Below the pieces are notes generated by a model. That model had not been told where the DNA came from. It worked only from the letters and a program-made list of their open reading frames with translations, and ran no database searches. The translations under genes and the position numbers were made by a program. DNA of 11,950 nt from Desulfobacterales bacterium (GTDB taxonomy: Bacteria > Desulfobacterota > Desulfobacteria > Desulfobacterales > UBA11574). This document shows, piece after piece, positions 1-5,442 of this stretch. The stretch covers positions 284-12,233 of the forward strand of contig JAQYVG010000084.1 of assembly GCA_030145595.1 (NCBI GenBank), in the 5' to 3' direction. Positions within the stretch are counted from its first letter, which is position 1; every line of letters starts with the position of its first letter.

Positions 1-10
1 ACCGTGTCAG
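1..10. repeat. possible att-like match to the tRNA-Val anticodon region
   Basis: The first ten bases of the window (ACCGTGTCAG) are identical to 1103-1112, which cover the anticodon stem-loop of the tRNA-Val gene, in the same orientation. The match runs into the window edge, so its true length is unknown. After base 10 the two sequences diverge. A direct repeat of the 3' part of a tRNA gene ending in the anticodon loop is the layout left by tyrosine-recombinase integration. Ten bases can also match by chance, so this is only a flag. Confidence 0.2.
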
Positions 11-38
11 TCTGTTTATGCCATATTATCATATTTTT

Positions 39-848
39 TCATTCAACGAGTATTTTTAGGTCATCAGCACATTTTTTAACAATTTCTTCAGTAATCATTT
101 TTGTTTCTGAAACATAACCTGTCAATAGCGCCCGATCACAAATGATATTGATCAATCGGGGGTGGCCTTTGGAAAATGAAAAGATTTCATGATTAGCCTC
201 AGAACTGAAAATTTCAGTTTTGGACCCCGCAACGCTGAGCCGATGTTTGATGTATTCTTGTGTTTCGAGTTCCGTCAAGGGTTCAAGCGTATAGTGCACT
301 GTTAGTCGTTGCCGCAATGCTTTGTTTTTTTCATCCTTTATAATGTCAATGACTTCATTCTGTCCGACCAAAAACACATTTATTAACTTAGTATACGATC
401 TCTCGATGTTTGATAAAAGACGAATTTGTTCCATGAGTTCCTGATTTAATCTGTGAGCCTCATCTATTATCAATAATACCTGTTTCTTCCCTGAGTATGT
501 GGTTTGCAAAAAGTGTTCGAATTGGATTAGAAAATCGGCTTTGGTATTTGAATCTAATTCGATATTAAATTGTTTGGTAACTAATTGGAAAAAATCATGA
601 ATACTGAGGTCAGGATCCGGAATTGCAGCTATAATTGTATCAATATCATTGTCGATCATAAAATAATTAATCAATGAAGTTTTTCCAGTCCCGATATCGC
701 CATCGATTAAAATGAATGCTTTATTTTCTTGAATGCCGTATTTTAGAGATGCAAGCGCTTCTTTGTGTTTATCACTGAGCCAGAAAAACTGTGGATCCGG
801 GCTTTCCTCAAAAGGCTTTAATGTCAGATTATAATGAGAAAGATACAT
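39..848 (-). CDS. ExeA/GspA-like AAA ATPase
   Basis: 269-residue P-loop ATPase of the ExeA/GspA type (related to the TnsC/TniB/MuB-like AAA group). Visible motifs are an N-terminal 'KPFEESPDP' segment (11-19) typical of ExeA-like proteins, Walker A GDIGTGKTS (50-58, Lys56), Walker B VLLIIDEAH (124-132), a sensor-1-like FLVGQNE (159-165) and LRQRL (178-182). There is no transmembrane segment or peptidoglycan-binding domain, so this is only the ATPase module of a GspA-type protein. The start is supported by GGGAG about 12 nt upstream. The coding sequence is visibly A+T-richer than the genes from 1385 onward. No secretion, exosortase or transposase gene is visible, but the window ends 38 nt after its stop. 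It could power secretion/polysaccharide export or assist a mobile element. The ATPase call is secure; the role is open. Confidence 0.85.
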   Translation of the reverse strand: MYLSHYNLTLKPFEESPDPQFFWLSDKHKEALASLKYGIQENKAFILIDGDIGTGKTSLINYFMIDNDIDTIIAAIPDPDLSIHDFFQLVTKQFNIELDSNTKADFLIQFEHFLQTTYSGKKQVLLIIDEAHRLNQELMEQIRLLSNIERSYTKLINVFLVGQNEVIDIIKDEKNKALRQRLTVHYTLEPLTELETQEYIKHRLSVAGSKTEIFSSEANHEIFSFSKGHPRLINIICDRALLTGYVSETKMITEEIVKKCADDLKILVE

Positions 849-1067
849 AGGAATACTTAACTCCCTAAATTTATTTACCGAACAGTTCCATTTCTAACCG
901 GATCTTTTTTGATACTTTTACAGATACCAAGTCTATATCACAGCGTTATGAAGAATACAAAGTACCACTCGCTGTTTATGCTGGCAATTTTTGAAACAAA
1001 TGGTCGCAAAATGATAGCAGAAACGAAAAAAGAGGAAATGGCCCAAACCATAACCCCTTTATATTAC

Positions 1068-1142
1068 TGGTAGGCACGGGGAGATTTGAACTCCCGACTT
1101 CTACCGTGTCAGGGTAGCGCTCTCCCCCTGAGCTACGTGCCT
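1068..1142 (-). tRNA. tRNA-Val (anticodon GAC)
   Basis: On the minus strand this folds as a complete 75-nt tRNA with encoded CCA. The acceptor AGGCACG (1142-1136) pairs with CGTGCCT. The D stem is GCTC/GAGC. The anticodon stem CTACC/GGTAG encloses loop CTGACAC, giving anticodon GAC (plus-strand 1108-1110), which reads GUC and GUU valine codons. The T stem is GGGAG/CTCCC with loop TTCAAAT. The discriminator is A and the CCA end lies at 1070-1068. No neighbouring tRNA is visible, and I see no clear hairpin terminator after it. Confidence 0.97.
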
Positions 1143-1156
1143 GCAATATGAAAAAT

Positions 1157-1185
1157 CTGTTAGCACCTCTTTATCAAGCTGTCAA
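1157..1185 (-). promoter_or_regulatory. sigma70-type promoter for tRNA-Val
   Basis: On the minus strand a perfect -35 TTGACA (1185-1180) is followed by a 17-nt spacer and a -10 TAACAG (1162-1157). The -10 is preceded by TGC, i.e. an extended -10 TGn. It lies 14 nt upstream of the first base of the tRNA, which fits a short 5' leader. The -10 itself matches consensus poorly, but the perfect -35, ideal spacing and TGn compensate. Confidence 0.6.
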
Positions 1186-1384
1186 GCAAAATGCCTTAAC
1201 CAGAAATTCTTATAACGATCCATATTTTTGTAAGGTGTTGAACATTCCTGCGACCAATTCTTGAGGTGCAAGATCGAACCCGCTTGTCAAGGATAGTTTA
1301 ACCTAAATTGAGCGTTTCAAATTGCGCCAGAGAAACATAAACTCAATAATTTAGAAACTTTAAATTGTTTACGGAGACAATATA

Positions 1385-2020
1385 ATGAAAACTAATTTTA
1401 TTGCTATTCTGCTTAGCTTTAGTCTTTTTGGTTTTATGGCTGCGGAACTCGACGCCGCCCTTGTTATTCGAAAAGGCAAAAAAACGTATATTGAGGATCA
1501 AGACGGTGAACGCTGGGATGTTACCCAAGCCAAATCGCTCGGGTTCAAGCCTGAACGGTTTCAGTACGGCATTGGCAGAAACGCGTTCAGGCCTCTTGAT
1601 GATTCGAGTTTAAGTGATGACAACTCGGCGGTTCTCCGGAACCCACGGGTTATCGGAATCACTGACGGCACCGAGGCAAGGGCCTATGCCATACCCAAGC
1701 TAAGGTATCACGAGATTGCCAACACCCGGATAGGAACGAAACCGGTCGCGGCAGGATATTGACCCCTTGTTAATCTGGCGGCTGTGTACAGCCGCGAAAT
1801 AGATGGTCGACAATTGACGCTGGCCCCTTCCGGCTGGACTTATAAGAGCACATTTGTATTGTATGACAAAGAAACCGGAACGCTCTGGTACCCTTACAAA
1901 AAAGGGTTGATGGGTATTCAGGGAGAATATTTCAAAAGATGGCTCCCAAAGATTCCATCGGAAGATACCAAGTGGAAGGACTGGAAAAAAAGATATCCCG
2001 ATTCAATGATATTGAAATAA
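1385..2020 (+). CDS. DUF3179-family exported selenoprotein (in-frame UGA = Sec126)
   Basis: Read through the single UGA at 1760-1762, this is one 211-residue protein: 125 residues, Sec126, then 85 residues in the same frame to TAA. An N-terminal signal peptide is visible (hydrophobic residues 5-19, likely cleavage after an Ala around 19-25), so it should act outside the cytoplasm. The body matches the DUF3179 layout: 'TDGTEARAYAIPKLRYHEI', then the conserved block usually written VTYCPLCG, here AAGY-U-PLVN, then a 'SGWTYKSTFVLYDKETGTLW' segment, and a C-terminal 'KWKDWKKRYPDS' like the family's usual W-x2-W-x3-HPD ending. The UGA replaces the first Cys of CPLC, and the second Cys position is Val129. 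A SECIS-like hairpin follows the UGA. A CGGAG-type ribosome site precedes the ATG. The gene stands 86 nt before the lipoprotein gene. DUF3179 has no established function. The alternative is a pseudogene with a TGT-to-TGA nonsense mutation; intact coding on both sides and the hairpin argue against that. Confidence 0.85.
1778..1795 (+). promoter_or_regulatory. bacterial SECIS element of the DUF3179 selenoprotein gene
   Basis: A perfect 7-bp stem, GCGGCTG (1778-1784) with CAGCCGC (1789-1795), closes a four-base loop TGTA with G in the second loop position. The loop starts 22 nt after the UGA at 1760-1762. Bacterial SECIS elements lie within the coding region just downstream of the UGA, with a short apical loop bearing an early G that SelB recognises. 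Spacing, loop and stem length all agree with that rule. The stem is translated, encoding residues around 132-137. Confidence 0.8.
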
Positions 2021-2106
2021 TAATATAAATTATTTTTGCCACAATTTGACAAAGATGTTAACGTTGCCAAAAGTCTTTTGTCTTTTGATGGAAGAGGGAG
2101 ATTATC

Positions 2107-3522
2107 ATGAGATTGGCGGCGGTTATAACCCTGCTCTCGGTTTTGATTCTGGCGGCTTGTGCGGCCCCCTATAAAGCCCCCGATCTGGGCGGTCTGTACA
2201 ACAGTCTGGTTCAGAATGAGAGCCCCTACCGTAATCCGGTAATTCTTATCCCGGGACTACTCGGCTCCAAACTGATTGATCAGCAAACCGGTGAGGTCGC
2301 CTGGGGTACCTTCGGTGTGGGGAATCTAAGCTCTAAAACAGCTTCGGTTACCGCCGGCATTGCACTTCCCATGAGCAAAGGGCAAAAGTTGAGCGCTTTG
2401 CGGGATAACCTTGTCCCGGCAGGTGCTCTTGACCGGGTAGTTGTTAATTTTTTGGGATACCCGTTGCAGCAAAATACCTACGCACACATTCTGGGTGTGC
2501 TGGGCATTGGCGGGTATCGCGACCAGGACCTTGCTGAAGCCGGTGTCATCGATTATGGCAACCGCCATTTTACCTGCTTTCAATTTGATTATGATTGGCG
2601 GCGTGATTTAGTTGAAAGCGCCAGAGCGCTCGACCGGTTTATTAAGGAAAAGCGCAGGTACGTCCAGCAAGAAATTGAAAAACGATTCGGCATTAAAAAC
2701 CATAATGTAAAATTTGACCTTGTGGCCCATTCCATGGGCGGCCTCGTGGCCCGGTACTACCTGCGATACGGTGCAAATGACCTGGGTTCAGACGGCAGCC
2801 TGCCTAAGCTTACATGGGACGGCAGCCGGCATGTGGATCACCTGGTTCTCATCGGCACACCGAATGCAGGCTCGATTGATGCCCTGATGAGTCTGTTCAA
2901 CGGATATCGTCCCGCCTTTTTACTGCCGCATTATCCACCGGCAGTGCTGGGTACGATGCCGTCAACATATCAACTCCTCCCCCGAAGCCGCCACCACACG
3001 CTTGTGGATGAAAAAGGGAGTCCTGTATCTGACATATTTGCACCCGAACTGTGGGAGGAGAAGCGCTGGGGCCTGGCCGATCCCGGACAGGATCATATCC
3101 TTAAAATCCTGCTGCCGGGGGTCGATAACCCTGAAAAGCGCCGGCAGATTGCCCTGGACCATTTACGCAAATCCCTGCATCGCGCCAAACAGTTTGCCGC
3201 GGCCCTGGACGTTCCGGCCCAGCCGCCGGAATCTCTTCATTTCTTCCTGGTAGCCGGAGACTCCGAGAATACAGATCAAACCGTTCAGTTTGATTCAGGG
3301 GGAAGGTTGACAATCATAGAGAAAGGTCCCGGCGACGGAGTGGTGCTGCGAAAAAGTGCTCTCATGGACGAACGCCGCGAAGATACCTTGACCTCCCGGC
3401 TGATCTCTCCGATAAAATGGAGTCAGGTACTTTTTCTGTTTTCAGATCACCTCGACCTTACACGGAGTCCGGCGTTTACAGACAACCTTTTATATTTTCT
3501 AATGGAGAGCCAAAGAGATTAG
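2107..3522 (+). CDS. LCAT/PDAT-like alpha/beta-hydrolase lipoprotein
   Basis: 471-residue lipoprotein of the lecithin:cholesterol acyltransferase superfamily (lipase-like alpha/beta hydrolases acting on acyl esters). The signal peptide ends in a lipobox LILAAC with lipidated Cys18; Ala19 gives no inner-membrane retention signal, so outer-membrane placement is plausible. Family landmarks are PVILIPGLLGSKL near residues 44-56 (oxyanion-loop region), the nucleophile elbow AHSMGG with Ser209, the acid in GDGVV at Asp410 (matching GDGTV of LCAT-like enzymes) and the catalytic His448 in SDHLDL. All three triad positions are present and in order, so it should be active. A strong GGAAGAGGGAG ribosome site precedes the ATG. 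It follows the DUF3179 selenoprotein gene by 86 nt with only a weak A/T-only hairpin between, so cotranscription is possible. Acyltransferase versus phospholipase/lipase activity and the substrate cannot be told from sequence. Confidence 0.85.
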   Translation: MRLAAVITLLSVLILAACAAPYKAPDLGGLYNSLVQNESPYRNPVILIPGLLGSKLIDQQTGEVAWGTFGVGNLSSKTASVTAGIALPMSKGQKLSALRDNLVPAGALDRVVVNFLGYPLQQNTYAHILGVLGIGGYRDQDLAEAGVIDYGNRHFTCFQFDYDWRRDLVESARALDRFIKEKRRYVQQEIEKRFGIKNHNVKFDLVAHSMGGLVARYYLRYGANDLGSDGSLPKLTWDGSRHVDHLVLIGTPNAGSIDALMSLFNGYRPAFLLPHYPPAVLGTMPSTYQLLPRSRHHTLVDEKGSPVSDIFAPELWEEKRWGLADPGQDHILKILLPGVDNPEKRRQIALDHLRKSLHRAKQFAAALDVPAQPPESLHFFLVAGDSENTDQTVQFDSGGRLTIIEKGPGDGVVLRKSALMDERREDTLTSRLISPIKWSQVLFLFSDHLDLTRSPAFTDNLLYFLMESQRD

Positions 3523-3635
3523 CCCGTATTTCTCATGAAGAATTTATTTTGTAAGGATTTGAAAATTTAGACGACAAAAAAGAAAAATAGAGCTTATATT
3601 TGACAAAAAAGGCCTAAAGAAAGGATAAACTTAAA

Positions 3636-3968
3636 ATGGAAACATATTACAAACCGGAAGACTTGCTAAAATTTGAAGAGATCGGAAAAGAAGTGCCGGA
3701 GCTGGCTAAAAAGTTTTTTGAGTATTACGGTGCCGTGTTTGCCGAAGGCGAACTCACGGAAAGAGAGAAGGCGCTTATTGCCCTGGCCGTGGCGCATGCC
3801 GTACAGTGCCCCTATTGCATTGATGCCTTTACGCAGGCCTGCCTCGAAAAGGGTTCCAATGCAGCCGAGATGACTGAAGCGGTCCACGTTGTAACGGCCA
3901 TACGCGGCGGTGCATCGCTTGTGCACGGCATTCAGATGCGCAATATTGCTGATAAGTTGTCCATGTAA
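3636..3968 (+). CDS. arsenosugar-associated AhpD/carboxymuconolactone decarboxylase-like peroxidase-fold protein
   Basis: 110-residue protein of the AhpD-like/CMD fold. The redox motif CPYC lies at Cys58 and Cys61 in 'AVQCPYCIDAFTQAC'. Phe65 stands where AhpD itself has a His, as in the subgroup found next to ArsS. Family knowledge: a CMD-domain protein, in some genomes with Sec in place of a motif Cys, commonly precedes the arsenosugar radical SAM gene, and a peroxidase-like or thiol-redox role is assumed. Here both motif positions are ordinary Cys codons and no in-frame UGA occurs. The ribosome site AGAAAGGA precedes the ATG by 10 nt. The stop at 3966-3968 is 16 nt before the arsS start, so the two genes are almost certainly cotranscribed. 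Confidence 0.88.
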   Translation: METYYKPEDLLKFEEIGKEVPELAKKFFEYYGAVFAEGELTEREKALIALAVAHAVQCPYCIDAFTQACLEKGSNAAEMTEAVHVVTAIRGGASLVHGIQMRNIADKLSM

Positions 3969-3984
3969 AACATGCGGAGTAAAA

Positions 3985-4998
3985 ATGTATAGCGAGCAAG
4001 TATCACATGAAGAGGTAAATATTTTATCACCGGAACCCGCTACTTTAATGCCTTTCAGTCTGGCTCTCTCCCGTCACGGGCTTAAGTTGAATAGGGCAAC
4101 AACCCATACCTTGCAGGTTAATGTAGGTTTCTTGTGTAACCAGACCTGCCGGCATTGCCACTTGAGCGCCGGTCCCGGCCGTAAGGAGAATATGGAACCA
4201 GGGATCGTAAGCGAAGTGGTGTCATATGCCCGGCGCAGTAGTTTTGAAACCATAGACATCACCGGCGGAGCCCCGGAAATGAACCCCGGCATCGGTGCAT
4301 TGATTGAAGGCGTGTTCCCTCTGGCGCCCAGGATTATGCTGCGCTCGAATCTGTCGGCCTTAAATGACGGTAAAAGAGATCAATTGCTTAAGATGTTGAA
4401 AGCATACCGCGTTGTCGTCGTGGCGTCTTTTCCATCTTTAAATGAATTCCAGTTCAACTCACAGCGGGGCGACGGGATCTTTCAAAATAGTATTGCGGCC
4501 CTTAAAAAACTGAACGCCATAGGATACGGGCACGACGGGTCCGGCCTGGAACTCAACCTGGTATCCAACCCTACGGGGGCCTTTGTGCCCCCCTCACAGG
4601 CCGAGACGGAAAAGAGGTTTCGCAAAATTTTAAAGAAAAAATGGGGTATTGTCTTCAACAACATTTTTAATTTTGCCAATACGCCCCTGGGAAGGTTCCG
4701 TCAGTGGCTTGTAAAGTCAGGCAACTTTTCCGCATATATGGAGAAACTCTCCGCTGGTTTCAACCCCTGCGCTATTGAAGGTCTGATGTGCCGCAGCCTG
4801 GTTTCAGTTGCCTGGGACGGATACCTTTACGATTGTGATTTCAATATTGCCGGAGGTCTTTTCATGGGAGGGCGCAAAATGCATGTATCTGAAATGCCGG
4901 GCCCTCCGGAGCCGGACAGCCATATTGCTACAGGGGATCACTGCTATACCTGCACCGCAGGCGCAGGATTTACCTGAGGCGGTTCAATTAATACCTGA
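3985..4998 (+). CDS. arsS: ArsS, arsenosugar-biosynthesis radical SAM selenoprotein (in-frame UGA = Sec331)
   Basis: 337-residue radical SAM enzyme with a Cys-rich C-terminus. The [4Fe-4S]/SAM motif is C51-x3-C55-x2-C58 (LCNQTCRHCH), followed by DITGGAPEM. The C-terminal part carries NPCAIEGLMCRSL, DGYLYDCDFN and finally HCYTCTAGAGFT-UGG. In this family the tail usually ends TAGAG-x2-C/U-GG, so the UGA at 4975-4977 sits exactly at the Cys/Sec site. Reading through adds six residues (GGSINT) before the real stop at 4996-4998. ArsS is the enzyme linked to forming the 5'-deoxy-5'-dimethylarsinoyl-adenosine intermediate in arsenosugar synthesis from DMA(III) and SAM. I chose ATG 3985 because CGGAG lies 5 nt upstream and an earlier ATG at 3910 would overlap the upstream gene by 59 bases and add a non-family N-terminus. 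arsM is not in the window. Confidence 0.88.
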
Positions 4999-5010
4999 GT
5001 TCAGGTTGTT
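4990..5010 (+). promoter_or_regulatory. SECIS-like hairpin of arsS
   Basis: Stem ACCTG (4993-4997) pairs with CAGGT (5002-5006) around loop AGTT, with G second in the loop. It can extend below a bulged T5007 by T4992/G5008, A4991/T5009 and A4990/T5010. The loop begins 20 nt after the UGA at 4975-4977, close to the 22 nt seen for the DUF3179 gene. The terminal stop codon (4996-4998) lies inside the hairpin, as expected when Sec is near the C-terminus. Confidence 0.7.
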
Positions 5011-5047
5011 TCCATCCATAAATGGCTATTTTTCCGATGAGCGGCGT
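5008..5047. repeat. 40-nt dispersed repeat, copy 1
   Basis: Exactly identical to 11878-11917 in the same orientation, beginning GTTTCCATCCATAAATGG and ending GATGAGCGGCGT. It contains a short CCAT-AA-ATGG palindrome. The left edge abuts the arsS SECIS hairpin. On the right, sequence homologous to aldehyde dehydrogenase starts immediately, whereas copy 2 continues into different sequence. This copy therefore marks a rearrangement junction. Confidence 0.85.
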
Positions 5048-5195
5048 CATTATCGGGGATGTTCCATCCTGGCGCGCTGACCAGATGCCTTACGGGGGCG
5101 TAAAAGATAGTGGTATGGGGCGCGAGGGCATCCGTTTTGCCATGGAAGATTTAACCGAAATCCGCTTGATGGTAATAAGAAGTCTTCCTGTTTAG
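5037..5195 (+). pseudogene. aldehyde dehydrogenase C-terminal remnant
   Basis: The frame reads MSGVIIGDVPSWRADQMPYG, then GVKDSGMGREG and IRFAMEDLTEIRLMVI, ending SLPV at TAG 5193-5195. This is the conserved C-terminus of NAD(P)-dependent aldehyde dehydrogenases (usual pattern VIINDVP...MPYGG-KDSG-GREG...MTE.R). About 50 of the normal 470-500 residues remain. The upstream gene body, including the catalytic Cys and Glu, is absent, and homology begins at the edge of the 40-nt repeat. An ATG at 5037 exists by virtue of the repeat, but there is no ribosome site. It is best read as a deletion scar, not a functional gene. Confidence 0.8.
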
Positions 5196-5202
5196 CTTTC
5201 TT

Positions 5203-5420
5203 TTTTTAGACCCCGGTTAAATAGGCTTCGCCCCGGTGAAATGGCTTCAAGATTTCACTGGGCAGGCATTTAACTGGGCAAGCAGGATCTACCCGTCTTC
5301 GCTAAAGCTTCAGGCTACGCCTCCGGCTACGACCCGACAAGACGCCGCGGCAAGGCATGATTTTCAGCCCCAGTTAAATCCCCCTGCGGGGGGTCTGCTA
5401 CGCAGAATTAAACGGGGTAA
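5203..5420. repeat. inverted-repeat-rich intergenic element
   Basis: Several nested inverted repeats occur here. CCGGTGAAAT (5233-5242) pairs with ATTTCACTGG (5252-5261) with one G-U. ATTTAACTGGG (5268-5278) pairs with CCCAGTTAAAT (5369-5379). CCCCC (5380-5384) pairs with GGGGG (5388-5392). Further related copies are CCGGTTAAAT (5213-5222) and AATTAAACGGGG near 5407. The recurring word is (C)CCCRGTTAAAT in both orientations. The stretch is open in one frame but does not look like protein and has no ribosome site. It resembles a mosaic of non-autonomous palindromic repeats, and forms the upstream region of the next gene. Confidence 0.6.
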
Positions 5421-5430
5421 AGATTTACTT

Positions 5431-5436
5431 AAGGAG
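5431..5436 (+). promoter_or_regulatory. ribosome binding site that fixes the flavoprotein start
   Basis: A perfect AAGGAG lies 6 nt before ATG 5443. It decides against the 69-codon-longer frame starting at 5236, whose extra sequence is repeat DNA. Confidence 0.85.
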
Positions 5437-5442
5437 AATATT

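Noticed and set aside
948..1073. A 41-codon plus-strand frame starting ATG 948 and ending over the tRNA 3' end
   Set aside because: No ribosome site, no recognisable protein character, and overlap with the opposite-strand tRNA; probably chance.
2017..2036. A/T-only hairpin with a short T run after the DUF3179 gene, as a terminator
   Set aside because: The AATAAT/ATTATT stem has no G-C pairs and would be too weak; termination here is not supported.
3910..3984. Longer arsS start at ATG 3910
   Set aside because: It would overlap the AhpD-like gene, lacks a ribosome site and adds residues unlike the family; ATG 3985 has CGGAG at the right distance.
4808..5080. 90-codon plus-strand frame across the arsS 3' end
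   Set aside because: It is a shifted frame of arsS running into the repeat, with no coding character of its own.
5236..5442. N-terminal 69-codon extension of the flavoprotein
   Set aside because: The sequence consists of inverted repeats, and the FAD motif at residue 8 after ATG 5443 with AAGGAG upstream fits the family.
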